Source of the DNA: Deltaproteobacteria bacterium
GTDB taxonomy: Bacteria > Desulfobacterota > GWC2-55-46 > S146-70
DNA: 22,674 bases
Assembly (NCBI GenBank): GCA_015492395.1
Contig: WGFD01000178.1
Span: 1 to 22,674 of the forward strand
Direction of reading: 5' to 3'
This document shows positions 7,256-15,411 of the stretch, one piece after another. The translations under genes and the position numbers were made by a program. A model generated the notes under the pieces. That model saw nothing but the letters and a program-made list of their open reading frames with translations, was not told the origin of the DNA and made no database searches. The stretch's first letter is position 1. Each line of letters starts with the position of its first letter.

Positions 7256-7867
7256 TTACCCTATGGCCGCAGACGGAAGAAGGATGATATCGTATCTATC
7301 GTTCTTGAATGAGTTGAAATCGGGAAACTTCTCAAATATCCATCCCTTTGCCAATCCGCCTTTGTCCTTTTTGAGAACTACAAGGATCGCAGGGTTGATG
7401 GGATCGTTCGTCTTGGAACCGATGTAAGTATCGTATATAACATAGTGAGGAACAAGCGCTTCTATCTTAATGGTAATGCCTTTATCTTTTAACTTGGTCT
7501 CGTCACCGACCTTAAGCGTAAACTCTTCACCCTTACCCGACTCTTTGTCCAGAAGCCTTATCTTGGCAGAAGCCCACTTCACCTTCACTTCATCGGAGAG
7601 TTTGACCTCCTTGGCCGTGTCGGTATCCGGATGTCTCTTGCTTACATCATCAGGGGTGACAACAGCGGTCGTTCCCTTGTCACCATCCATATTGCCATCG
7701 GACAGAGGTGGATGCCCCTCCGGCAAGGCGCCTTCTTTTACAGGATCCGTGGTCTTTTCAACTTTAACAGCCTTAATATCTTCTTCCCTCCCCCCATCAC
7801 ACGACACCAGGCCGAACATGAATAGGGCAACGGTGAAACCAAGCAGTAATCTGTATGGTATAAACAT
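7256..7867 (-). CDS. DUF2155-like lipoprotein
   Basis: A 203-residue exported lipoprotein. The signal peptide ends in a lipobox FGLVSC, with lipidation expected on C23. The residue after it is Asp, which in E. coli keeps lipoproteins in the inner membrane. A low-complexity linker (about 25-95) leads to a C-terminal domain with LDKESGKGEEFTLKVGD and GWIFEKFPDFNSFKNDRYDI. This resembles the DUF2155 pattern (LDK.TG...F.V..G, then GW.F...P..N....P.YD), though it lacks the usual cysteine. The function is unknown; by context it is a periplasmic partner of the cytochromes. A good ribosome-binding site, GAGAGGAG, lies six bases before the ATG. The 64-base gap to the gene before it is larger than most in this block. 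Confidence 0.6.
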   Translation of the reverse strand: MFIPYRLLLGFTVALFMFGLVSCDGGREEDIKAVKVEKTTDPVKEGALPEGHPPLSDGNMDGDKGTTAVVTPDDVSKRHPDTDTAKEVKLSDEVKVKWASAKIRLLDKESGKGEEFTLKVGDETKLKDKGITIKIEALVPHYVIYDTYIGSKTNDPINPAILVVLKKDKGGLAKGWIFEKFPDFNSFKNDRYDIILLPSAAIG

Positions 7868-7931
7868 ATATAGCTCCTCTCTAAATTATATAACTTTCAT
7901 ACCACAGATGTCAAAGAGATAAAACAGACCG

Positions 7932-8645
7932 TCATCTGAGGACATCCTGAAACTGCTGAACGCCCTTTCTTGATCTATGACACCGGTTGCAGTTATAGAA
8001 TCCCTTGGGTTGGAAAGCCACCTTCCCATGGCACCTTCCGCAGAACTCCCCCCCCCATATATCATACATGCTGAACTGGTTAGCCCCTCGCTTCGGCTTG
8101 AAGATACCGGGATGACATACCTTGCATGAGAGCCACTCGTTATGGGCCTTGTGAGGGAAGATGACATTTGCCATAAGGTCGTCATTGATAATAAACAAGA
8201 TATCACCCTCGAAGGATGGTTCCTCCTCGGCCTCCCCGCTCAACGAACCTTTAGGCTTTATCAGGCCGGCGGCAATGGCCGCCGCCCAGTCCGGCCATCC
8301 GTATCTATCCTTCGGAAACCTTTCCAAAGCAAGAGGCAGGGAGGTCGGTGGCGAAGGCGAAATCCAGGGGTCAAAAAGCAGACCATCAGTATCCTCCCCC
8401 ACATGCAATCTCTCCTTTACCTTCTCCTGGAAATCCGCCTCTTTCCTGGCCTCGTCGGCCTTCATAAGATCGAGGGCCCTCTTTGAGTCGAAGGAGAGCG
8501 TGTTTTCCGGATAAAAAGGGATGGTATTGACGCCGGGGTTATCACTGACCGTTTCCACATCCTGCACTCGAGGCGTACAACCGATGCCAAACAGTACAAT
8601 AAGAAGATAGAATACTATCCTTTTGCATATGGGGGTAAATGTCAT
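7932..8645 (-). CDS. Tri-heme c7-type cytochrome lipoprotein
   Basis: Signal peptide and lipobox FGIGC (C23), then about 135 residues without heme motifs (rich in Pro/Trp, with FDPWISPSPP), and a C-terminal tri-heme module. The heme motifs are CKVCH, CGRCH and CNRCH, with extra histidines in FPHKAHNEW that can act as distal ligands. This matches the periplasmic c7-type tri-heme modules often found in gene clusters for extracellular electron transfer. The expected role is carrying electrons between the inner-membrane pool and the outer-membrane conduit, tethered by lipid. The ATG starts seven bases after the end of the NHL gene upstream, so translation is probably coupled. The heme count is read directly; the family call is from recognition of the pattern. 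Confidence 0.85.
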   Translation of the reverse strand: MTFTPICKRIVFYLLIVLFGIGCTPRVQDVETVSDNPGVNTIPFYPENTLSFDSKRALDLMKADEARKEADFQEKVKERLHVGEDTDGLLFDPWISPSPPTSLPLALERFPKDRYGWPDWAAAIAAGLIKPKGSLSGEAEEEPSFEGDILFIINDDLMANVIFPHKAHNEWLSCKVCHPGIFKPKRGANQFSMYDIWGGEFCGRCHGKVAFQPKGFYNCNRCHRSRKGVQQFQDVLR

Positions 8646-8651
8646 CCCGTA

Positions 8652-9566
8652 TTATTCTTCTTTGATGTATATCTGTATCCTGTTGGCATCAGCCACGTAA
8701 AGCCTCATATTCCCGTCTATATACAGGTAGGAAGGGTAGTTAAGCTCTCCTTCTTTCGGGCCGGACCTGGATATGGCAAACTGCTTCTTCCCCTTTCTGT
8801 CGAATACGAATACCTTGCCTTTATGCCTGTCGAGTACATAAACAAGGCCGCTCCCGTCCGGAGCCACGCTTACCGGAAAATCGAACAACTCCGCTCCACC
8901 GAACCTGGTCATAAGATCGCCGTTCTTGTTCAGGATGGCGACCTCCCTCGCGACTGTATCTACAGTGTATATATTTCCCTCGGCATCAACCTTCACGTCC
9001 CGGAAGCTATGGCCGTTTCTCTCCGGACCCTTAATGCCCACCTCCCGGATAAATTCCCCGGACACTCCAGCAACTATAACCCGGCCATTGAGTCTGTCGG
9101 TCATATAGAGGCGGTCGTCTCCATCTATAGCGATGCTGCCTGGAATGAAATCAGCCTCACCGCCAGGTATATTCTTAAATACTAACGGCTCAACAACCCT
9201 ATTGGCGACATCGATCAGTACTATCTTCCCTGTTTGGCCGTTGATTACATAGAAGCGGCCGCCACTGTCCTTTACAAGTCCTAACGGCAGTTCAATTCCA
9301 TCCAGTGAAAGCTCCGACAGGTAGCCGAAGTCCTTATCAAAAGAGATTAATCTGTTATTTCCGGTATCAGCGACATAGAGTCTCTCCTTCTTTTCATCAA
9401 AGAAGATCCCCGACGGGAGCTTGATGGATCCCATGATATCATTGTCGACTATGACAGTATGCAAGCTTACACCACCGCTTATTGCAGAAGCAGACACAAC
9501 ACATTGGACTGCAAGCATAAATGCAAGCAGGACAACTACTAATGTCCTTATCTTTCTCGGGTGCAT
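8652..9566 (-). CDS. Secreted NHL-repeat beta-propeller protein
   Basis: Signal peptide from MHPRKIRTLVVVLL to about SASA, then a beta-propeller built of NHL-type repeats of about 45 residues. Each has the (D/N)...LYVADTGN.R pattern, for example ERLYVADTGNNRLISFD, DRLYMTDRLNGRVIV and MRLYVADANRIQIY. I count six repeats by eye, enough for a six-bladed propeller. I set the start at ATG 9566, just after GGTGGAGG, because the longer reading would overlap the 16-heme gene. The gap is then 19 bases. NHL proteins sit beside multiheme cytochrome genes in many Geobacter-like clusters (from memory) and are thought to be assembly or docking scaffolds; no catalytic role is visible. Confidence 0.88.
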   Translation of the reverse strand: MHPRKIRTLVVVLLAFMLAVQCVVSASAISGGVSLHTVIVDNDIMGSIKLPSGIFFDEKKERLYVADTGNNRLISFDKDFGYLSELSLDGIELPLGLVKDSGGRFYVINGQTGKIVLIDVANRVVEPLVFKNIPGGEADFIPGSIAIDGDDRLYMTDRLNGRVIVAGVSGEFIREVGIKGPERNGHSFRDVKVDAEGNIYTVDTVAREVAILNKNGDLMTRFGGAELFDFPVSVAPDGSGLVYVLDRHKGKVFVFDRKGKKQFAISRSGPKEGELNYPSYLYIDGNMRLYVADANRIQIYIKEE

Positions 9567-9585
9567 TGGACCTCCACCACCGGGT

Positions 9586-10818
9586 TTACAGTTGATGACA
9601 CTGAACACATAGTTCCTTATCCCTCTCATACCTTAAGATGAACTTCTCCGGGGAACCCATCGGACCGTGGCAGGTGACACAGTCCATAGCCATCTTGGAA
9701 CGCGGGTCCTTCACCTCCTCGCCCACAGGATGTGTAAATGTCCCCTGGGTCTCGTGGCAGGTGCTGCAGGTATCCTTTCCCTTATTAAGGAAACTTATCT
9801 CGTCGGAGCCGTGGGAAGAGTGGCATCCGGAACATTTTTCAAGCTCAGGGTGCAGATGAGCGCTCTCAGCCACCTTCCTGGCGGTATCGCCATGGCAGGA
9901 ATAACACACCCTCTCCTCCTTACCCTTCAGGAGATGATCGGTATCGGAAGCATGCGGGTTATGGCAGTTGGCACATGGATTGCCGCCACCCACCGCAAGG
10001 TGGCTGTATATCTTCATGAAGCTTTTGAGAGACTCCTTATGGCAATCCAGGCACAGCTTCTTGCCATCCAGAAGCAGTTTTGTCGATCCACTTTTGTGAC
10101 AAGCGGAGCAATTCCCCTTAGCAAATGGTTTGTGGAGAGAGGCCTTGAGGATGCCCTTTCTATCCGAACTATGGGGGCTATGGCAGCTTTGGCAGTCGCT
10201 CTTCGTTACGTTGTAACCCTTATGAGCGCCGGTGAAGCCTTTGCCCTTGCCATCATGACAGGTCGTGCATATATTTTTCAGATCCTTTATCAGCAGGCCA
10301 TGTCGCGTCGAGGTATGCGATGTATGGCACGTCATGCACTTGCCACCGCCGACCTCTGGATGAACATACCTTTTGTCAGTTATATCCTCTTTCTTGTGGC
10401 AACTGAAGCAGACTTCTTCCTTGTCCTTTACCAGCAGAACGTCATAGTTTGAGGCGTGAGGATCATGGCAGATAAGGCATCCACCCTCTTCGACAGGCCT
10501 GTGTACCACTGATCCTGAGAATCCGTCATCTTTATCATGACACCTGTAACAGAGTGTCTCTGGCGAGTCGTTTAGAAGTCCTCCATACCTCGATGTGTGG
10601 GGGTTGTGGCACTCTATGCATGCACCGTCATTCACGGGCTTATGAAGGACGTCTTTCTTTAATAGTTTCTTCGTCTCCAAGTGACACTCGAAGCAGAGTT
10701 CGCCCGACGACTTCACCACCCTCGCATAAGCCATCCCCTCCGGGAAGGAGTAGCCGGCGACAAGAGAGGTGATCAGCAAATATAATATTATTAATCTGTT
10801 GGAATCGACTCTTATCAT
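9586..10818 (-). CDS. 16-heme c-type cytochrome built from paired CxxCH units
   Basis: Exported by an N-terminal signal peptide (about 1-31), without a lipobox. The 379-residue mature part has 16 CxxCH motifs: CFECH, CIECH, CYRCH, CLICH, CFSCH, CMTCH, CTTCH, CQSCH, CSACH, CLDCH, CANCH, CYSCH, CSGCH, CSTCH, CVTCH and CVQCH. They come in pairs, one motif followed by (N/D)PHxS and the other of the CYSCH or CFSCH kind about 18-20 residues on. This is the doubled-CXXCH pattern. Eight such units make the protein. Extra histidines (HxPV before many motifs) can supply the second axial ligands. It starts nine bases after the stop of the 26-heme gene. Probable role: periplasmic or extracellular electron wire. 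Confidence 0.93.
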   Translation of the reverse strand: MIRVDSNRLIILYLLITSLVAGYSFPEGMAYARVVKSSGELCFECHLETKKLLKKDVLHKPVNDGACIECHNPHTSRYGGLLNDSPETLCYRCHDKDDGFSGSVVHRPVEEGGCLICHDPHASNYDVLLVKDKEEVCFSCHKKEDITDKRYVHPEVGGGKCMTCHTSHTSTRHGLLIKDLKNICTTCHDGKGKGFTGAHKGYNVTKSDCQSCHSPHSSDRKGILKASLHKPFAKGNCSACHKSGSTKLLLDGKKLCLDCHKESLKSFMKIYSHLAVGGGNPCANCHNPHASDTDHLLKGKEERVCYSCHGDTARKVAESAHLHPELEKCSGCHSSHGSDEISFLNKGKDTCSTCHETQGTFTHPVGEEVKDPRSKMAMDCVTCHGPMGSPEKFILRYERDKELCVQCHQL

Positions 10819-10827
10819 ACTGTAATC

Positions 10828-12777
10828 CTACCTGTCTTTATGGCATTCAACACAGTCGCCACTCTCAAACGGCGAGTGCATGACATCGTACAGCATCCTC
10901 TTATCAGCAGAGACATGCGGCTCATGGCATCCGCCGCAGTCGACTCCTTTAGTGGGTATATTACCGTGGGCGCTGCCAAAGCCATCCTGACTTTGATCAT
11001 GGCAGTTATTGCAGAGTTTATCACCGTCCGCCACTATCAGACCCCTTTCCGCCGAGTAATGGGGTCGATGACATTCCAGGCATCCGCCGTCCGCAACAGG
11101 TTTATGTGTAAACATACCATCTTTTTTCAGGTCCGACTCGAGATCATCGTGGCAATTGAGGCACAGTCCTTTTGCCGGCCTGGCCAACATTCCGTCAATC
11201 CTCGCGCCATGTGGCCTATGACAACTTGTGCACTTGCCATCCGCTGCCGGCTTATGGCTGTACATAGATGAAAGCAGCCCGACCTTTATATCATTATGGC
11301 AGGTATAGCAGAGGTCTTCGACCTCACCCAAAAGCTGACTTGGGTTGTTGCTTGCATGGGCGTCATGGCAGCTCAGACACATTCCATCCCTGTAGACCTT
11401 ATGGACATTGCCGGCGCCCAGTTCTTTCGACAAGGGAGAGTGGCATTCGAAGCACAGTTCATTGCTGCCCTTAAGCAGAAGCCCGGGCTCCTCCGCGCCG
11501 TGCGGATTATGACAAGCGCTGCATACACCGCCCCTCACCTTTGGATGCTTTGTTACCTTGTTAAAGCCTTTCTTCTCCTTGGTGTGACAACTGTAGCACA
11601 CTTCCCCTTCCTGTCCGGAAAGGATGGATTTATAGTCCGAAGCATGTGGGTCATGGCAGACGAGGCAGTTGTCATCCTTGATTGGGGCATGGGCGACCTT
11701 GTATACATAATCCTTGCCCGCATGGCACTGGTAACATAGAGAAGCGCCGCTCTTCCTCAGGATGCCCCCTTCCTTGGATGAATGGGGGTCATGACAACCG
11801 GTGCAACTTCGCTCACTACCCTCCTTTATGGCCGAGTGCAGGTATCTCTTACTGTATTTATCCTTCTCATCCACGTGACAGCTGTAACAGAGCTCCCTTT
11901 CCGAACTCCTGAGCTCATTTTCATAATCGGAGGTGTGCGGGTTATGGCAAGCCAGACACTTTCCCTCCTGCACCGGCGAATGGGTATGGATATCTTCAAA
12001 CTTGCCCTCCTCCGACGCATGGCAGGAATAACAGAGCCTTTCGGGATCCATCTTTATCTCAAGTTCCCGTTCGCTGCCCGGTGCATAATGGCAATCCTGA
12101 CATCTATTCTCGCTGAAGGGCCTGTGATTAAATTGCCTCTTTAGTCCATTATCCGCGGAAGAGTGTGGCGTGTGGCAGGAAAGGCAGTCCACGCCCTCGA
12201 CGCGATACCCTCTATGGCTCTTTGTAATAGCGCTGGACCTCTCATCATGACAGTTGCCGCACAGCTTATTCCCGTCCGCCAGGAGAAGTGGATTAGTGTT
12301 GGACGAGTGTGGATCGTGGCATTGGTTGCATCCTTTAGACACCGCTTCATGTACGATCTTCCGCTTAAAGGTTTCATCGGAATGACATGAAAAGCACAGC
12401 TCATCCCCCGGTTTCCTGGTCAGTGCCTCGAATTTGGATGAATGAGGGTCATGGCACTCCAGACATTGCCCATCCTCTATGGGCTTGTGTAGAGACTCCT
12501 TCTCATGCCTTTCCGCATAGTCCTTATGGCATGAATAACATAACTGCGAGTCATATGCCTTCAGGTAGAGCGCACCGATCAAGCCATGAGGTTGATGGCA
12601 ACCTTCGCAGTTCTTTTCGGCTACCGGTGCGTGCACCTTCTCTTCCTTGTATTCAGAGTACTCATTTTCATGGCAATCGATACACTCCCTTCTCGCCATC
12701 GTAGTCTGCTGAACACAGCCGGCCAGATATAAGATCACCCCTATCAGAAAAAAGAAAGCTGCTCGCTTCATCGGCAC
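10828..12777 (-). CDS. 26-heme c-type cytochrome lipoprotein, tandem di-heme repeats
   Basis: A 649-residue lipoprotein with lipobox YLAGC (C21) and 26 CxxCH motifs, the first at residue 32. The chain is a tandem array of about 13 two-heme units of roughly 45 residues: HxP(V/I)xxGxCxxCHxPHxS, then about 15 residues ending in (E/K)LCYSCH. That is one heme per about 24 residues, very dense, with no heme-free domain. The His before and after each motif fits bis-His ligation. The start is a GTG at 12777, five bases after GAGGAGG; an ATG two codons later is also possible. It shares its unit design with the 16-heme protein next door, suggesting duplication. The lipid anchor points to the outer membrane, facing either the periplasm or the surface. 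Confidence 0.93.
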   Translation of the reverse strand: MPMKRAAFFFLIGVILYLAGCVQQTTMARRECIDCHENEYSEYKEEKVHAPVAEKNCEGCHQPHGLIGALYLKAYDSQLCYSCHKDYAERHEKESLHKPIEDGQCLECHDPHSSKFEALTRKPGDELCFSCHSDETFKRKIVHEAVSKGCNQCHDPHSSNTNPLLLADGNKLCGNCHDERSSAITKSHRGYRVEGVDCLSCHTPHSSADNGLKRQFNHRPFSENRCQDCHYAPGSERELEIKMDPERLCYSCHASEEGKFEDIHTHSPVQEGKCLACHNPHTSDYENELRSSERELCYSCHVDEKDKYSKRYLHSAIKEGSERSCTGCHDPHSSKEGGILRKSGASLCYQCHAGKDYVYKVAHAPIKDDNCLVCHDPHASDYKSILSGQEGEVCYSCHTKEKKGFNKVTKHPKVRGGVCSACHNPHGAEEPGLLLKGSNELCFECHSPLSKELGAGNVHKVYRDGMCLSCHDAHASNNPSQLLGEVEDLCYTCHNDIKVGLLSSMYSHKPAADGKCTSCHRPHGARIDGMLARPAKGLCLNCHDDLESDLKKDGMFTHKPVADGGCLECHRPHYSAERGLIVADGDKLCNNCHDQSQDGFGSAHGNIPTKGVDCGGCHEPHVSADKRMLYDVMHSPFESGDCVECHKDR

Positions 12778-12787
12778 ATAATCCTCC

Positions 12788-14239
12788 TCATTGGCCCACT
12801 ATCCTTTTAAGCTCTCTCTCATTTATATCAACCGGAACAGTGCTCCTCAACCTTGAAAGATACTCCCCAAGTTTCTTTTCGTATATCTCCTTCCCCAATA
12901 TCATGTATATGTCTCTCTTGACCGTGTCCAGATCCTTATACTTCCCTTCCTTCTTGGCCAATACCCTGAATATGGAATAACCGGCCTGTGTTTTAAACGG
13001 ACCTATGGTATCGCCCGTTTTAGCATTCGCCACAGCGTCCTTGATCTCCTTGCCGATAAGATCCAGCGTAATCCATCCAATCGTTCCGCCCCTTCTCTTC
13101 GAAGGATCCAATGACAATTCTCCTGCCAGATAAGAAAAATCAGCTCCTCCTCTGATCTCATCGAGGATATCCTGTGCTTCATCATACTCTTTTAAGGTTA
13201 TAACTTTGAGCTCAGCCGTGTCAGATTCCTTATACTTATCCCTGTTCTCCTCATAATACCTGGTGATATCGGCATCATCCACTCTTACTAAAGGAGCGAC
13301 TATCTTCCTCTTGAATGAATCCGCCAGGAAATCATCCCTTTTTTCCGCCATCCTTTCCTTCAAGGCCTCTTCATCTTTATATCCCCGGGACAATGCCTCT
13401 TGATCCAGGACCTTGTACAGTATAAGTCTTTCGATAATAGCAGAGGCGGCCTCATCTGTCTTGTCGGTCACCTTAAACCACTCCCTTGCGAACTCAATCC
13501 CTCTCACCGGCTCGCCATTCACAGTTATAAGCACATCGAAGTGCCTGTTCTTGCCGTGATCCGTATCATGAGTGACCTTACCGGTATTCTTCAGGTATTC
13601 GAGCAGATCCTCGTCGATCTCCACAACCGCTTTTTCTTTCAAGGAGTTAAAATACTCCTCTTCTCTCTTTCTTACCTTTTCCTCAAGAAGGATGTTCCTT
13701 ATCTCTCCACGCTCCCTGGTCGTAAGCGTCTTCCCTTCCGCGCCATTCCCGGTGCCGGAGCTGTCTGCATCACCCCTATCCTGTTGCTCCCTCAACCTCT
13801 CCTTGGTATAGTAATCCTCTATATCCTCATCTGTGACCACCACCTTATTGAGGATCTCTTCCTGCCTGAGCCTGGGCAGGATATAGTTCAAGAGGGTGCT
13901 CTTGTAGAAGCTCTCGAAGTCACGTGACTCGTCGAGACCCAGCCTCTCTGCTTCGAGTACTATCAGCTTCCTCTCTATCAGCTCATCAAGATACTTTCTG
14001 TAGTTGGCGGCTTCAAAGGAACTCCCCTCGCTAAGCGCTTTGCCCACCCTGTTGCTCGTGTGGAGCTTCCTTATCTCCTCCCGGAACTCTTCCGAGGTGA
14101 TCTTCTCGTCACCAATCTTCGCTAAGTAGTCCTTCTCCCTGCCGAACCATCCGGCCTCGGTAGCAAACGGATAGAGCAGGACGATCAGCAGACTAGTCAT
14201 CAGAAGAGGCAGTTTACCGTGATTCAATAGATCGCTCAT
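12788..14239 (-). CDS. SurA/PpiC-type periplasmic chaperone-prolyl isomerase
   Basis: Exported peptidyl-prolyl cis-trans isomerase of the parvulin class. A signal sequence (residues 1-29, cleavage near TEA-G) is followed by a SurA-N-like helical chaperone region (about 36-220). This includes a low-complexity Asp/Gly/Ser-rich insert near 150-170. A second related helical segment follows (about 230-335), and then one parvulin domain (about 342-432) with the marks ELSLDPSKRRGGTIGWI and GDTIGPFKTQAGYSIFRV. The start ATG at 14239 lies 12 bases after the CsgG-like gene upstream; the 26-heme gene starts ten bases after its end. The location suggests a chaperone dedicated to folding the cytochromes or the barrel of this locus. 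Confidence 0.9.
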   Translation of the reverse strand: MSDLLNHGKLPLLMTSLLIVLLYPFATEAGWFGREKDYLAKIGDEKITSEEFREEIRKLHTSNRVGKALSEGSSFEAANYRKYLDELIERKLIVLEAERLGLDESRDFESFYKSTLLNYILPRLRQEEILNKVVVTDEDIEDYYTKERLREQQDRGDADSSGTGNGAEGKTLTTRERGEIRNILLEEKVRKREEEYFNSLKEKAVVEIDEDLLEYLKNTGKVTHDTDHGKNRHFDVLITVNGEPVRGIEFAREWFKVTDKTDEAASAIIERLILYKVLDQEALSRGYKDEEALKERMAEKRDDFLADSFKRKIVAPLVRVDDADITRYYEENRDKYKESDTAELKVITLKEYDEAQDILDEIRGGADFSYLAGELSLDPSKRRGGTIGWITLDLIGKEIKDAVANAKTGDTIGPFKTQAGYSIFRVLAKKEGKYKDLDTVKRDIYMILGKEIYEKKLGEYLSRLRSTVPVDINERELKRIVGQ

Positions 14240-14251
14240 CTTAACCGGCCA

Positions 14252-14812
14252 TCACTCAATAGTCCTTATCATCTCCCCGATCACCTTCCGTGTAAGCGTT
14301 ATTATTGATCTTACCTCGCCAGAATCAAATACTACAACATAATCGTTGCCTTTACCAGCATTTTGTGCCGACCATATAATCCTTCCGCTCTTAGTGTCCA
14401 GCATCCTGGCACTGATGGATATGGATGGCAATGGATCCAGTCCCCCCTTGATACCGTCATCAAACTCCTCCACCACCCCAACTATTATCGCATCGATGCC
14501 GAACCTTCTCCCGAGCAACCTGATCTTTTCCAGCTCCATCTCACCGATAGTCCTGATCCTCTCATGAATCATGAATTGTATTATGTTTCCAGGCTCTTCA
14601 ACCTGAAACCTGCCGCTTCTGAAGAGTTCGGTCACAAAGACATTGGCAGCAATCTTGCCGGCTGCTCTCCGTCCGCTTATGTTATCAAAGGGAAGAACGG
14701 CAACCTTCCTGGTCTTTAAATGGCCTAACGCTTGATATACTCCAGGGACGTCCTTTGAGGCACAACCACCGACGATAAAGGCAAGCACGAGGATCTTCAC
14801 AATCCATCTCAT
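14252..14812 (-). CDS. CsgG-like lipoprotein, paralog 1
   Basis: A 186-residue lipoprotein with lipobox IVGGC (C17). The rest resembles the CsgG/TolB-N-like fold of curli secretion lipoproteins and GNA1162-like proteins: a first strand KVAVLPFDNISGR, a central LGRRFGIDAIIVGVVEEF and a late ISARMLDTKSGRIIWSA. CsgG itself forms a nine-subunit outer-membrane pore; this protein is shorter, and I see no clear transmembrane hairpins, so pore formation is not shown. It overlaps the HAMP gene by the ATGA stop-start. Two more paralogs lie at 16529-18052 and 18074-18655. The role may be assembly or export of the cytochromes. Confidence 0.8.
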   Translation of the reverse strand: MRWIVKILVLAFIVGGCASKDVPGVYQALGHLKTRKVAVLPFDNISGRRAAGKIAANVFVTELFRSGRFQVEEPGNIIQFMIHERIRTIGEMELEKIRLLGRRFGIDAIIVGVVEEFDDGIKGGLDPLPSISISARMLDTKSGRIIWSAQNAGKGNDYVVVFDSGEVRSIITLTRKVIGEMIRTIE

Positions 14813-15363
14813 ATCTTAAACTCACTAACCCCTTCCCCTATCTTCTTCACAAGCCTCCGCAGCTCTTCTTGGCTACAGTTCTTTCCCCGGGCCGTCGAAG
14901 ATTCCAGCTCTTCCAGCGGCGCCTTGATATATTCTATCCGGCTGCTCAATTTCTCCAGGGTCTCGTTAAGCGCCGCCGCCAGGTCACCTACTTCATCCCC
15001 CTTCCTGAGGTTGAACCTGACCGTAAGGTCGCCATTGCCGATACGGTCTTTCAAGTCCCTCTCTATCCTATACAGTGGACCGGCAATCTTGTGTGGGAAG
15101 AAGACGGCTATCAATATAGACGCTATAACTCCGAGAACAATAGCCCCTAAGACCGCAGGCAAGAGATAGTCAAGGAAGTTCCTGGCCTGCACATGGAATT
15201 GGCGATAGCTTTCACCTATCTCCCTATTGCTGTAAAAGTAAAATATGACCGCCATAAGGCCAATGGCGACAACAGAGATGAGCATACAATTTATGAAGAG
15301 CCTGATCTGCATCTTCCTTTTAATAGAGAAGTTTATCCTACTCCTTCTATTGACATTCCTCAT
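14809..15363 (-). CDS. Short two-helix membrane protein with a HAMP domain
   Basis: About 184 residues with two membrane segments (near 23-45 and 66-92) and a periplasmic loop of only about 20 residues. Then comes a HAMP linker starting HKIAGPLYRIERDL, and a helical tail ending about 50 residues later. It has no kinase, methyl-accepting or cyclase output domain and no frameshift is visible, so it appears complete. HAMP-only proteins of this kind, with the same IAGPLYR motif, occur beside multiheme cytochrome genes in anaerobes (from memory); their job is unknown. I chose ATG 15363, eight bases after AAGGAAGG; a GTG two codons upstream is the alternative. The downstream CsgG-like gene starts within its stop codon. 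Confidence 0.82.
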   Translation of the reverse strand: MRNVNRRSRINFSIKRKMQIRLFINCMLISVVAIGLMAVIFYFYSNREIGESYRQFHVQARNFLDYLLPAVLGAIVLGVIASILIAVFFPHKIAGPLYRIERDLKDRIGNGDLTVRFNLRKGDEVGDLAAALNETLEKLSSRIEYIKAPLEELESSTARGKNCSQEELRRLVKKIGEGVSEFKI

Positions 15364-15411
15364 CAACACCCCCTTCCTTATAGCGCTTCGACATTTATTA
15401 AGAACAAATAC

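Noticed and set aside
9567..9629. The longer N terminus of the NHL protein, starting at 9629
   Set aside because: It would overlap the 16-heme gene and push the signal peptide more than 20 residues inward; the ATG at 9566 has a good ribosome-binding site.
9667..10452. A 261-residue plus-strand open frame opposite the 16-heme gene
   Set aside because: It is antisense to a clear cytochrome gene; its Ala/Met/Val-rich text is what the reverse of CxxCH-rich coding sequence gives. The same holds for plus-strand frames at 10840-12404.
14252..14812. True curli CsgG
   Set aside because: The chain is too short (186 residues), and no curli subunit, CsgE or CsgF gene is nearby; only the fold pattern is shared.
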